Of a stretch of 64,000 bases of DNA, positions 32,902 to 41,508 are shown one piece after another. How positions within the stretch are numbered: position 1 is the first letter of the stretch; every line of letters starts with the position of its first letter. The notes beneath the pieces were generated by a model. That model had not been told where the DNA came from. It ran no database searches and saw only the letters and a program-made list of their open reading frames with translations. The DNA is taken from contig NZ_MAYO01000003.1 in assembly GCF_001691565.1 (NCBI RefSeq), positions 1,090,756 through 1,154,755 of the forward strand. The letters run 5' to 3'. This DNA is from Microbacterium oleivorans. Lineage in GTDB: Bacteria; Actinomycetota; Actinomycetes; Actinomycetales; Microbacteriaceae. A program made the position numbers and the translations under genes.

Positions 32902-33321
32902 ATGACGAACACAAGCCGGATCACACTCGCGACCGCTCTGATGGCCGCATCGGGTCTCGCACTGACCATCGGAGCCACGGCACTCGCGACCTACCTGCTG
33001 ACAGCGGACGGCACCTTCGCCGAGCTCGTCGTGGTCGCCGGCGCCGCCGGCACCGCCATCGTCACCGGCATCGTCGGCGTGTGGCTGCACCGGTTGAGCA
33101 CCGTCGTCTCCGCCATCGCGACGGTGGGATACCTGGTCGTGGGGGCGACGATTTTCCTCGGCGCCGTGACGACCCTCCAGGATGCTGCGGCGGGAGGATT
33201 CGCGAACATCGGAGCGGGACTGCTCCTGCTCGTCGGCTCGGTCCTCGCTGTGCCGGCAACCGCTCTCGCCGTGACGCTCGCCGCCTTCTACCTGCGGTCC
33301 CGCCGGTACGCCGTGGCCTGA
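32902..33321 (+). CDS. Small four-helix membrane protein of unknown function
   Basis: A 139-residue, very hydrophobic protein (Ala, Val, Leu, Gly) with four predicted helices spaced over the full length and a short basic C-terminus (RSRRYAVA). No family is recognised. A TAAGGT box at 32840-32845 could be its promoter. It ends 10 bases before a convergent gene. Confidence 0.55.
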   Translation: MTNTSRITLATALMAASGLALTIGATALATYLLTADGTFAELVVVAGAAGTAIVTGIVGVWLHRLSTVVSAIATVGYLVVGATIFLGAVTTLQDAAAGGFANIGAGLLLLVGSVLAVPATALAVTLAAFYLRSRRYAVA

Positions 33322-33331
33322 CGACGCGGGC

Positions 33332-33979
33332 TCATGCGAAGCGGCGGCACCATTCGTACATGACGACCGCCGCGGCGGCCGAGGCGTTGATCGATCGGGT
33401 CGAGCCGTACTGGGTGATCTCGATGACTCCGGATGCCGCTGCCAGCGCCTCGGGCGACAGCCCGGGTCCCTCCTGCCCGAACAAGAGGACGCACCGCTCC
33501 GGCAGGTCCGCCCGATCGACGGGCACCGACCCGTCGACGTTGTCGATGGCGAGGACGGGCAGACCTGCGGCATCCGCCCACGCGGCGAAGGTCTCGACGT
33601 CCTCGTGGTGGCGGACGTGCTGGTACCGGTCGGTGACCATCGCGCCGCGCCGGTTCCAGCGCCGCTTGCCGATGATGTGCACCTCCGCGGCGCCGAACGC
33701 GTTGGCGCTGCGCACGATCGAGCCGATGTTCATGTCGTGCTGCCAGTTCTCGATCGCGACGTGGAACGGATGCCGCTTCTCGTCGAGGTCCGCCACGATC
33801 GCCGCCATCGTCCAGTAGCGGTACTGATCGACGACGTTCCGGCGGTCGCCGTTCTCCAGCAGGTCGCGGTCGTAGCGCGGGTCGTCGGGCCACTCGTCCG
33901 GGCCGCCCGGCCACGGTCCGACGCCGACGGGGAGCTGCGGCTCGGCGTCGCCGGCGGCGGGATCGATCGGCTCTGGCAC
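33332..33979 (-). CDS. TrmH/SpoU-family RNA 2'-O-methyltransferase
   Basis: A 215-residue SPOUT methyltransferase that transfers a methyl group from S-adenosylmethionine to a ribose 2'-OH of rRNA or tRNA. Motif 1 is ENWQHDMNIGSIVRSANAFG, motif 2 CVLLFGQEGPGLSPEAL and motif 3 QYGSTRSINASAAAAVVMYEW, the knot that binds the cofactor. The exact RNA target is not readable from sequence. GTG start seven bases after TAACCT; the -10 box lies within the 3' end of the neighbouring histidine kinase gene. Confidence 0.9.
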   Translation of the reverse strand: MPEPIDPAAGDAEPQLPVGVGPWPGGPDEWPDDPRYDRDLLENGDRRNVVDQYRYWTMAAIVADLDEKRHPFHVAIENWQHDMNIGSIVRSANAFGAAEVHIIGKRRWNRRGAMVTDRYQHVRHHEDVETFAAWADAAGLPVLAIDNVDGSVPVDRADLPERCVLLFGQEGPGLSPEALAAASGVIEITQYGSTRSINASAAAAVVMYEWCRRFA

Positions 33980-33985
33980 CGGTCC

Positions 33986-33991
33986 AGGTTA
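33986..33991 (-). promoter_or_regulatory. -10 box TAACCT, leaderless start of the SpoU methyltransferase
   Basis: On the minus strand six bases separate TAACCT from GTG 33979. The box overlaps the last codon of the upstream histidine kinase. Confidence 0.55.
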
Positions 33992-35776
33992 GTCGGGGGA
34001 CACCGGCACGAAGACGGCGAAGCGGGAGCCGACGCCCACCTCGCTCGTGACCTCGACCGAGCCGCCGAGCGCCTGGCTGAGCCCCTGCACGATCGACAGC
34101 CCGAGTCCCGAACTCTCGCCCGACCGCGTACGCGCCGGATCCCCCCGCCACAGACGGTCGAACACGAACGGGAGGTCGTCGGCGGCGATGCCCTCGCCGT
34201 CGTCGATCACCTCGAAGCGGACGGTTCGCCCCATCGCCCGCGCGCCGACGCGCACGGACCCGCCCGGAGGAGTGTGGCGCAGAGCGTTGCCTACGAGATT
34301 GCTCAGGATCTGCCCGAGGCGCCCGGCGTCGGTGCGCATCGGCAGGGCGCCGTCGGCGTCGGCGACCAGCGTCACGTCGGCGTCCGCGGCCCGAGCCAGA
34401 TGGGCCGCCACGACGCTCCGGACGACCTCGGCGGCATCCACCGGCGCGAGGTCGACGGCGAGGTCGCCCGTCTCGGCGAGTGCGAGCACCTGCAGGTCGC
34501 GCGTGATGGTCTCCATGCGTCCGGCTTCGGTGAGCACGAGACGCCGCAGCTCGGCGTCGCTCATGCCGAGACCGTCGTCGGCGGCCTCGACCCATCCGCG
34601 GATGTTCGTCAGGGGGCTCCGCAGTTCGTGGGCCACGTCGCCGAGGAGACGACGCCGGGCGGTCTCGTGACCGGCGATCTCCGCCGACATCCGATCGAAG
34701 GCCGCGCCGACGTGGGCGAGGTCGTCCTTCGCACCGAGTCCGCTCCGGCCTGCGCGTTCCCCTGCCGCGAAGCGGTCCGCGGCGGCTTCGAGCCTGCGCG
34801 CGCTCCGCAGGGTCGGCGCGAGGATGATGGCGGCCGCTGCGGCGAGGAGAGCGAGGAGCACGACGACGACGATCGCCAGCCGTGCGATCGTCCCCGGGCT
34901 CGCGTCGAGCGGGCCGCGGATGTTTCCCCGGAGGTTCGTGAGGACGACCTGGACGGTCGGCGCCGTGAACGCGGAGGCCTGCTCGGCCTGTGCGCGGAGG
35001 AGGCATTCGGCGGTGGCATCCGTCGCTGCGGGATCGGTGCGGAACGCGAGCTCCGTTCTCGCCGACGCGGAGGACAGGTCGAGGGCGATCCGATCGATCG
35101 CGGGTGCGCCGGCATCGAGCAGGCACCGGTTCGCGAGGTCGCGCAGCTCGTCGAGGGCGCTCTGCTCGGACGGCAGCGGGGTGTCGAGCCGGCTCCGCCC
35201 GCAGTCAGGCGCGTCGTCCGCGGCCCACACCACCGGGCGTCCCGTCGTCCAGACGGTCGAGCCGAGGACGGACTCACCCAGGCAGGCGCGGACATCGGCG
35301 GCGCGCTCGGTCAGCGCCGCCTGCTGCGCGTCGCTGAGGCCGAACGGCCCGACGATCCCCCGGTGCAGGCCCAACTCCAGGGTGCCCGGATCGGCGACCT
35401 CCTCGAGCGGATCGAAGGTCAGGGTCGACTCCTCCGGTCGCGGCAGAGTCGGAGCGCTGTCGGCGATCAGCTCTCCGTCACCGCCCACGAGCGCGATACG
35501 CCTCCCGGTGTCGTGCGCGAGTTCCAGTAGCTCCGGTCCGACGCCGTCCCAGGTGGGATGCCGGCCGGCCCAGAGCGTCAGTTCCTCGAGGATCTGCTCG
35601 TTCCGGGCGAGGGCGGCATCCGATGACTGCTGGTCGAAGCGGTACTCCGCCGTCTGCGCGAGCCACAGCGTACTGCCGACCGACGCGACGACCAGGAGGA
35701 GGCCGGCGGCGAGGTACCGCAGGAGCAGACGCGGCGTCCGTCGCCGCGTCGCCTGCTCATTCGATCGCACGCTCAT
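33989..35776 (-). CDS. Sensor histidine kinase of the MacB-like export operon
   Basis: A 595-residue kinase. TM1 is near 22-40, then a 255-residue extracytoplasmic domain carries four cysteines (165, 192, 218, 258). TM2 (298-320), a HAMP linker, His383 in LGDVAHELRSPLTN and a HATPase domain (NLVGNALRH, DDGEGI, SGLGLSI) follow. The open frame extends far upstream, but ATG 35776 with the basic N-terminus and TM1 is the sensible start. It is the last gene of the operon; its partner regulator is probably the OmpR-type protein at 39474, encoded divergently at the far end. The four cysteines resemble those in the operon's lipoprotein. Confidence 0.85.
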   Translation of the reverse strand: MSVRSNEQATRRRTPRLLLRYLAAGLLLVVASVGSTLWLAQTAEYRFDQQSSDAALARNEQILEELTLWAGRHPTWDGVGPELLELAHDTGRRIALVGGDGELIADSAPTLPRPEESTLTFDPLEEVADPGTLELGLHRGIVGPFGLSDAQQAALTERAADVRACLGESVLGSTVWTTGRPVVWAADDAPDCGRSRLDTPLPSEQSALDELRDLANRCLLDAGAPAIDRIALDLSSASARTELAFRTDPAATDATAECLLRAQAEQASAFTAPTVQVVLTNLRGNIRGPLDASPGTIARLAIVVVVLLALLAAAAAIILAPTLRSARRLEAAADRFAAGERAGRSGLGAKDDLAHVGAAFDRMSAEIAGHETARRRLLGDVAHELRSPLTNIRGWVEAADDGLGMSDAELRRLVLTEAGRMETITRDLQVLALAETGDLAVDLAPVDAAEVVRSVVAAHLARAADADVTLVADADGALPMRTDAGRLGQILSNLVGNALRHTPPGGSVRVGARAMGRTVRFEVIDDGEGIAADDLPFVFDRLWRGDPARTRSGESSGLGLSIVQGLSQALGGSVEVTSEVGVGSRFAVFVPVSPD

Positions 35777-35808
35777 CCCGTCGGCAATGCTCTCACCCGC
35801 CCCGCCTC

Positions 35809-36996
35809 TCATCCTGCAGCGAGCGCAGCGGTCGGCGATTGCCGTGCCGCATGGATCGACGGCGCCAGCCCGGCGAGAGCGCCTGTCACCAGGGATGCGG
35901 CGACGCCCAGGACGATCGTCGCTACCGGGATCACCACCGGCCACCCCTGCGTCGCACTCCACAGCACCGTGCCGAGCAGCCCGAGCGAGACCCCCAGGAG
36001 CCCGCCCATCGAGCAGAGGACCACCGCTTCGACGAGGAACTGCGCCCGGATCTGCCCTCGATGCGCGCCGAGCGCGCGTCGCAACCCGATCTCGCTCCGG
36101 CGCTCGAGCACCGAGACGAACATGGTGTTCGCGATCCCGATCCCGCCGATGAGGAGGGCGATCCCCGCCAGGGTCAGGAACAGTCCGTCGAGGTTCGCCT
36201 GCGCGGCATCCTTCGCGGCCAGTACGGCGGACGGACGACTGACCTGCACCATGCCCGCGGCTCCCGGCGAGAGCGTCGCCGCGACGACGGGGCGGAGCGC
36301 CTCGATCTGCGACTCGATGCCGGTGAGGTAGGCGACCGTGGGGGCGCCGTCGAAGTCGAGCCATTGCCGGGCGGCGGCGTCGCTGACGAGGACGGCCGAC
36401 TGCAGGTCGGGAGCGAGAGGGGTGTCCTTCAGGACGCCGACGACCTGGAACGGGATGCCGTCGAGGTCGATCGACACCGCGCGGCCCGGGAGCCGCGAGA
36501 GTCCGAGCCGGTCCGCGGCATCCGAGCCGAGGACGACGACCGGCAGCGGATCGTCGCCGAGCCATCGTCCTTCCGCCAGCTCGCCGCGCAGCACGCCCAG
36601 CAGGTCGCCCTCGACGGCGAGGGTCGTGATGCCGCTCTCGACGTAGTCCCGGAGCGCGTTGCTCCGGACTCCCGCGTGAGCGTTCCCGACCGTCGCGGCA
36701 TCCGAGACGGGACCGATCCGCTGCAGCATGCCGCGCGACTCGGGCGGGAGCGGAATCGGCTCACCGTCGACGCCCACCCTCGGGTCGGCGCGCAGCAGGT
36801 TCGCGCCGAGCTTCGTGAGTTCCTGATCGAGTGCGGCCTGCGATGACGCGGGCAGAGCGGTGACCGTCACGAGGGTGGCGATGCCGATGGCGACTCCGAG
36901 CGAGGCCAGCACGGCGCGCAGCGGGCGGGTGAACAGCCCCACAGTTCCGAGCGTGAGAAGATCCCGGATGCCGAGGCGAGGCCGACGTTCAGACAT
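35809..36996 (-). CDS. MacB-type ABC permease
   Basis: A 395-residue FtsX-family permease. Helix 1 near 27-48, an extracytoplasmic domain with the MacB core segments ([28 protein letters not shown]) and three C-terminal helices with the contact loop [21 protein letters not shown] 36996 overlaps the ATPase stop by eight bases. It works with the ATPase and the adaptor as a mechanically driven exporter. Confidence 0.88.
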   Translation of the reverse strand: MSERRPRLGIRDLLTLGTVGLFTRPLRAVLASLGVAIGIATLVTVTALPASSQAALDQELTKLGANLLRADPRVGVDGEPIPLPPESRGMLQRIGPVSDAATVGNAHAGVRSNALRDYVESGITTLAVEGDLLGVLRGELAEGRWLGDDPLPVVVLGSDAADRLGLSRLPGRAVSIDLDGIPFQVVGVLKDTPLAPDLQSAVLVSDAAARQWLDFDGAPTVAYLTGIESQIEALRPVVAATLSPGAAGMVQVSRPSAVLAAKDAAQANLDGLFLTLAGIALLIGGIGIANTMFVSVLERRSEIGLRRALGAHRGQIRAQFLVEAVVLCSMGGLLGVSLGLLGTVLWSATQGWPVVIPVATIVLGVAASLVTGALAGLAPSIHAARQSPTAALAAG

Positions 36997-37693
36997 GAGC
37001 GACCTCCTCATGGACGGGCGCGGCGGTGTCCGACACGATCCCCCCGTCGCGGAGCTCGATGCGGCGCGGCATCCGTGCGGCCAGAGCCGTGTCGTGGGTG
37101 ATGATCACGACGGTGGTGCCCTCCCGGTTGAGTCGCTCGAGGAGGTCGACGATGCGTTCGCCGTTCGCACTGTCGAGTGCGCCGGTCGGCTCGTCGGCCA
37201 AGACCACGAGCGGCTCGGTGACGATCGCGCGGGCTATCGCGACCCGCTGACGCTCCCCGCCGGAGAGGTCCCGAGCCCGGTGCGAGAGGCGGTGCGCCAG
37301 TCCGACCCGCTCGAGCGCCGCGCGGGCGCGATCGCGTCGGAGTCGCCGCGGCACGCCGCTGTAGAGGAGAGCCGTCGCGACGTTGTCCTCGGCGCTCAGA
37401 CCGTCGGTGAGGTGGAAGCTCTGGAAGACGAAGCCGATCGTCCGCCCCCGCAGGGTCGAGAGCGCCCGGTCGTCGAGGTCGTCGGTGTCGATCCCGCCGA
37501 CGCGGACGGTTCCGCTCGTGGGCCGGTCCAGGGTGCCGAGGACGTTCAGGAGCGTGGACTTGCCGGCACCGGATCGTCCGACGATCGCGACGATCTCGCC
37601 CGCGTCGATCCGGAGCGACACGTCGCGCAATGCAGCGACGCCGCCCGGATGGACGCGACCCACGCGATCGAGCTCGAGGGCGGGGGTGGTCAT
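36989..37693 (-). CDS. MacB/LolD-type ABC ATPase
   Basis: A 234-residue ATPase. Walker [11 protein letters not shown]-loop FVFQSFHL, signature LSGGERQRV, Walker [12 protein letters not shown] and H-switch ITHD are all intact. It overlaps the adaptor stop by four bases and the permease start by eight. Supplies energy to the permease at 35809. Confidence 0.93.
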   Translation of the reverse strand: MTTPALELDRVGRVHPGGVAALRDVSLRIDAGEIVAIVGRSGAGKSTLLNVLGTLDRPTSGTVRVGGIDTDDLDDRALSTLRGRTIGFVFQSFHLTDGLSAEDNVATALLYSGVPRRLRRDRARAALERVGLAHRLSHRARDLSGGERQRVAIARAIVTEPLVVLADEPTGALDSANGERIVDLLERLNREGTTVVIITHDTALAARMPRRIELRDGGIVSDTAAPVHEEVAHV

Positions 37694-38742
37694 CGCGCGG
37701 TCACCACCGTCATGTCGGCGGTGATGCCGTCGCCGGCCACTTCGACGCGGCCGTCCGCGATGAGCCCGATCGTGACAGCGTGCAGCCGCCCGGACTCGTC
37801 CTGCAGCGCGTAACCGCCCTCGGCGAGCGCGATGAGCGCGGGGACGGGGGCGATGAGCACGTCGGTGACGGTCTTCGTCACGACGCGGACGACGACGGCC
37901 CCGGCATCCAGGTCGGCGACAGCCTTCTGGTCGGCGATCTCGACCGTGGCGCGCACCTGGGACTGCGCCCCCTCGCCCGCCGTGCCGACGTCGCGGATCG
38001 TTCCCTTCAGCACCCGGCCGTCAGGCAGCTCGATCTCCGCCGCCGCCCCGGCGCCCACGAGTCCCGCGTCGCCGGCAGGCACGGCCGCTTCGACGATCCT
38101 CGTGGTGGTCGACGCGGTGAACGGCGTCCCGGTCGCGGCGTCGCCGAGCCGCGCCGTCACCTTCGCGACGCGGCTGTCGGCGGTCAGGACGACGACGTCC
38201 GTCGGGGCGATGTCGCCCGTCCGCTCCAGACCGAGCGAGGTCTGCCAGGCGCGGACGGCAGTGCGGAAAGCGCCGTTCGTCCGCGCGTCCTTCGAATCGG
38301 CCCGGCGGAGGTAGCCGAGCTCCATGAGGTTCTCCGCGACCATGCTGACGTCGGCACCGGTCATGCCCCACGAGGTCAGGGGACGGTAGAGGGCGGTCTT
38401 CCCGATGAGCACCGGGACAGGGCGGTCGTCGACGCGGAGTGCCGTCGCCCCGCGACCGAGGTCGGAACCGGGTGCCGGCAACCAGGTGATCGTCCCCTTC
38501 GCTTTGACCGACACGGGCTCGGCGGCGCCGAACCCGATCGAGCCGTCCAGGGTCGCGGTCAACGACAGGTCGCCCCGCTCGATCACGGCGGTCGCGCGCT
38601 CCGTCTGCGGCGACGGCGCACCCTTCGGGGACTGCTCGGTCGCGCTCGTGACGGCGACCATCCCGCCCGCGGCGAGGAGGAGAGCCGCCCCGACGGCGGC
38701 CGCCGCGATGGCGAAGGTACGGCGTCGGCGGTCGCGGCTCAT
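37690..38742 (-). CDS. Export adaptor protein with peptidoglycan-binding domain
   Basis: A 350-residue protein anchored by one N-terminal helix (residues 12-35). It has a barrel-sandwich (HlyD-like) segment starting near 55 ([18 protein letters not shown]), a peptidoglycan-binding type 1 module inserted around residues 115-175 ([35 protein letters not shown]) and a C-terminal membrane-fusion-protein fold. The Gram-positive form of MacA-type adaptors. ATG 38742 overlaps the lipoprotein stop (ATGA), preferred over an upstream ATG at 38772. Confidence 0.85.
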   Translation of the reverse strand: MSRDRRRRTFAIAAAAVGAALLLAAGGMVAVTSATEQSPKGAPSPQTERATAVIERGDLSLTATLDGSIGFGAAEPVSVKAKGTITWLPAPGSDLGRGATALRVDDRPVPVLIGKTALYRPLTSWGMTGADVSMVAENLMELGYLRRADSKDARTNGAFRTAVRAWQTSLGLERTGDIAPTDVVVLTADSRVAKVTARLGDAATGTPFTASTTTRIVEAAVPAGDAGLVGAGAAAEIELPDGRVLKGTIRDVGTAGEGAQSQVRATVEIADQKAVADLDAGAVVVRVVTKTVTDVLIAPVPALIALAEGGYALQDESGRLHAVTIGLIADGRVEVAGDGITADMTVVTAR

Positions 38743-39362
38743 CGGGCGCCGCCCGAAACGTCGGCGACGCATCCGTCCACCTTCGCCATGCCGAGCGAGA
38801 TCGACGCCGAGTCGTTCTGCTCGCCGCCGAAAGCGAAGTTGATCTGCCCGAACTCGTCCGCCGGGGTGATCTCCACGTGACGGACGCCCTCAGCGTGCAG
38901 GCAGTCGACCACCTTCTGCGCGAACCGCAGCGCGTCGGGATTCTGCGCGTCGAGCTCGTGCGGCGGCAGCGGCGCGAATCTCATGCAGAATGCCTCCGCC
39001 TCCGCAGCGGCCTCGGGGTCGTCGTTCGTCGCGACGCCCACGCCGCTGTCCTGGCCGCCCGTGATCGTCGCCTTCGGCATCCGATCGGCGAGGCATCGCT
39101 CGCGGGGCTGCCACGCCGCCTCGCCCTCCTCCTCGGTCATGTCGAGGCGGAGCCGAACCGGCTCGCCGTACTCGGCGATGAGCGGGTCCTCCGTCGCCGT
39201 CTTCTCGGGCGCCGCCGTCTCGAGACTGGCGATCTGATCGTCGGGAACAGGGGCGGCATCCTCACCCTGCGGGGCGGTGCCGGCTGCGCAGCCGGTCGCG
39301 AGCAGCACGGTCAGGGCGATGCCGACGAGGGCACCCAAGGGGCGGGTCGAATGGCGGGACAT
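38739..39362 (-). CDS. Lipoprotein with four conserved-looking cysteines
   Basis: A 207-residue lipoprotein: signal with lipobox ATGC (Cys25), a Pro/Glu/Ala-rich linker to about 60, and a compact domain with Cys90, Cys126, Cys154 and Cys198. Segments such as FCMRFAPLPPHELD and DCLHAEGVRHVEI follow the C-x-R/H-x-x-G-V pattern of actinobacterial lipoproteins commonly found beside MacB-like exporters. First gene of the operon; translationally coupled to the adaptor. It may be a substrate-binding or signal-binding partner of the exporter and kinase. Confidence 0.75.
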   Translation of the reverse strand: MSRHSTRPLGALVGIALTVLLATGCAAGTAPQGEDAAPVPDDQIASLETAAPEKTATEDPLIAEYGEPVRLRLDMTEEEGEAAWQPRERCLADRMPKATITGGQDSGVGVATNDDPEAAAEAEAFCMRFAPLPPHELDAQNPDALRFAQKVVDCLHAEGVRHVEITPADEFGQINFAFGGEQNDSASISLGMAKVDGCVADVSGGAR

Positions 39363-39403
39363 GATTCTCCGATCTCTGTCGTCGCCTTCAGCGTGATCGC
39401 CGG

Positions 39404-39421
39404 TTGTGAGCGGATTGTGAG
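39404..39421. promoter_or_regulatory. Tandem TTGTGAG boxes between the exporter operon and its regulator
   Basis: TTGTGAG occurs at 39404-39410 and 39415-39421, an 11-base step, the usual pitch of OmpR-family binding sites. It lies in the 111-base gap between the lipoprotein start and the regulator start, so it could control both directions. Confidence 0.5.
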
Positions 39422-39460
39422 GATGCCGTGCCGAGACCGTCGGCGCTCCGGTCGCCCGCC

Positions 39461-39466
39461 TACAGT
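39461..39466 (+). promoter_or_regulatory. -10 box TACAGT, leaderless start of the OmpR-type regulator
   Basis: Seven bases separate TACAGT from GTG 39474; no ribosome-binding sequence is seen. Confidence 0.6.
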
Positions 39467-39473
39467 CGATGGC

Positions 39474-40163
39474 GTGGCCCGCATCGTGATCGTCGAAGAC
39501 GACGACCTGCAGTCCGAGCTCATCCGCCGCTACCTCGAGCGGGAACGCCACGAGGTGCAGGTCATCGGCGACGGAGCGGCTGCGCTCGCCGCCGTCAGGG
39601 AGACCTCGCCCGATCTGCTGATCCTCGACGTGATGCTGCCGGGGCTCGACGGACTCACCCTCTGCCGCACCCTCCGCGAGGAGATGTACGACCTGCCGAT
39701 CCTGATCCTCACGGCCCGATCGACCGAGAACGATCTGCTCCTCGGTCTCGAACTCGGCGCCGACGACTACGTCACCAAGCCGTACAGCCCTCGCGAGCTC
39801 GTCGGTCGCGTCCGAGCGCTGCTGCGACGGGTTCTGCCGGTCGCCCCGACCCGCCCCGAGGTCGTCGTGGGAGACCTCGCGATAGACCCCGAACGCCGGA
39901 CGGTCACCGTCGACGCCCGACCCGTGGAGCTGACGCGCGCCGAGTTCGATCTGCTGCTCGTGTTCGCCACTCAGGCGGGACTCGTCCTCAGCCGGTCGCA
40001 GCTCCTCGACCGGCTGCACGGCTCCGACCGCTGGATCGGGCCGCGCACCATCGACACCCACGTGAAGAACCTGCGGCTGAAGATCGAGAGCGACCCGCAG
40101 CATCCCGCGAAGATCGTCACCGTGCACGGCGTGGGGTACAAGCTCGAGTCCTCCTCGGCCTGA
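39474..40163 (+). CDS. OmpR/PhoB-family response regulator
   Basis: A 229-residue regulator. Receiver domain with Asp52 in LLILDVMLPGLDG, Thr in ILTARS and Lys in YVTKPYSPREL; C-terminal winged helix with RTIDTHVKNLRLKIE and VHGVGYKLE. GTG start directly under a -10 box. It is divergent from the MacB-like operon, whose last gene is the only histidine kinase without its own regulator nearby, so the two probably form one system split across the operon. Confidence 0.9.
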   Translation: MARIVIVEDDDLQSELIRRYLERERHEVQVIGDGAAALAAVRETSPDLLILDVMLPGLDGLTLCRTLREEMYDLPILILTARSTENDLLLGLELGADDYVTKPYSPRELVGRVRALLRRVLPVAPTRPEVVVGDLAIDPERRTVTVDARPVELTRAEFDLLLVFATQAGLVLSRSQLLDRLHGSDRWIGPRTIDTHVKNLRLKIESDPQHPAKIVTVHGVGYKLESSSA

Positions 40164-40208
40164 GCGCCGTCGGAGCGCACGGCGCTTCCCGGCATCCGCC
40201 GGTCCTGT

Positions 40209-40214
40209 TAGATT
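40209..40214 (+). promoter_or_regulatory. -10 box TAGATT of the NRAMP gene
   Basis: Seven bases before ATG 40222, giving a leaderless transcript. It overlaps the left arm of the palindrome at 40211. Confidence 0.6.
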
Positions 40215-40234
40215 TTTCGGTATGCCGAAAAATC
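40211..40234. promoter_or_regulatory. Perfect palindrome over the NRAMP start codon, probable MntR operator
   Basis: Arms GATTTTTCGG (40211-40220) and CCGAAAAATC (40225-40234) match exactly around four bases that contain the first bases of the ATG. It covers the -10 box, transcription start and start codon, an ideal repressor site. The DtxR/MntR-type regulator at 43437 is the obvious candidate. Confidence 0.75.
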
Positions 40235-41490
40235 CCGCCGCCGCAGGCCCGCGCACGCGCGCGGCGTGGCTGCTCGGACCGGCTCTCGTCGCAGGCGTGG
40301 CCTACCTCGATCCCGGCAACGTCGCGAGCAACATGACCGCCGGCGCTCGGTACGGTTACCTCCTGGTCTGGGTCGTCGTCCTCGGCAACGTCATGGCGTG
40401 GCTGATCCAGTACCTGTCCGCCAAGCTCGGCATCGTGACGGGGCAGAGCCTGCCCGAACTCCTCGGCGCCCGGTTCCGAACCCACGCGGCCCGTCGCGCG
40501 TACTGGCTGCAGGCGGAGCTCGTCGCGATGGCGACCGACGTGGCCGAGATCATCGGCGGTGCGGTCGCACTCTGGCTGCTGTTCGGCGTTCCCCTCCTCT
40601 GGGGCGGGCTCATCACCGGAGCCGTCTCGATCGTGCTCCTGCTCATCCAATCCCGCCGCGGCGCGCGCAGCTTCGAGTTCGTGATCATCGGACTGATGGC
40701 GATCATCGCGCTCGGTTTCACGTACGGCGTCTTCATCGGCCCGCCCGACGCGTCCGGTGTCGCCGGAGGCCTCCTGCCGCGCTTCGACGGGACGGACTCG
40801 GTGCTGCTCGCGGCATCCATCCTCGGCGCGACGATCATGCCGCACGCCATCTACGCGCACAGCTCGCTCGCGCGGGACCGCTTCCGCCCGTCCGAGAACC
40901 GTCGGAAGGATGCCGCGGCCGCCGACGCGGCGATCGACACCCGCCGCGTGCTCCGCGCCACGCGCTGGGACGTGACGATCGCCCTCGCCATCGCGGGGAC
41001 CGTGAACCTCTGCATCCTGCTGCTCGCCGCGGCGAACCTCGCCGGCGTTCCCGGCACCGACAGCCTCGAGGGCGCGTACGCTGCGCTGCAGTCCGGGATC
41101 GGGCCCGTCGTCGCGACGCTGTTCGCCGTCGGACTGCTCGCCAGCGGCCTGGCCAGCAGCGCCGTCGGCGCCTACGCGGGCGCCGAGATCATGCACGGCC
41201 TCCTGCGCATCCGCATCCCGCTCCTCGTGCGCCGCCTCGTGACCCTGGTCCCCGCCCTCGCGATCCTCGCCATCGGCGTCGACCCGACACTCGCGCTGAT
41301 CATCAGTCAGGTCGTCCTGAGCTTCGGCATCCCGTTCGCCCTCATCCCCCTCATCGCGCTCACCGCGAAGACCGACGTGCTCGGCGCGTACCGCAACCGG
41401 GCGTGGACGACGGCCGCCGGCATCCTCGCGTCGGTCTTCCTCGTCGCACTCAACGGCCTGCTGCTCTGGCTGACCCTCTTCGGCTCGTGA
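40222..41490 (+). CDS. mntH: NRAMP-family divalent metal (manganese) transporter
   Basis: A 422-residue importer with 11 helices that takes up Mn(II), and perhaps Fe(II), with protons. The metal-site motifs DPGN (residues 30-33) and MPH (ATIMPHAIYAHS, near 211) are intact. Length is normal. Leaderless promoter and a perfect palindrome over the start codon indicate metal-dependent repression. Its stop is 18 bases from a convergent gene. Confidence 0.92.
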   Translation: MPKNPAAAGPRTRAAWLLGPALVAGVAYLDPGNVASNMTAGARYGYLLVWVVVLGNVMAWLIQYLSAKLGIVTGQSLPELLGARFRTHAARRAYWLQAELVAMATDVAEIIGGAVALWLLFGVPLLWGGLITGAVSIVLLLIQSRRGARSFEFVIIGLMAIIALGFTYGVFIGPPDASGVAGGLLPRFDGTDSVLLAASILGATIMPHAIYAHSSLARDRFRPSENRRKDAAAADAAIDTRRVLRATRWDVTIALAIAGTVNLCILLLAAANLAGVPGTDSLEGAYAALQSGIGPVVATLFAVGLLASGLASSAVGAYAGAEIMHGLLRIRIPLLVRRLVTLVPALAILAIGVDPTLALIISQVVLSFGIPFALIPLIALTAKTDVLGAYRNRAWTTAAGILASVFLVALNGLLLWLTLFGS

Positions 41491-41508
41491 CGGGAGGCCG
41501 GTCGGCTG

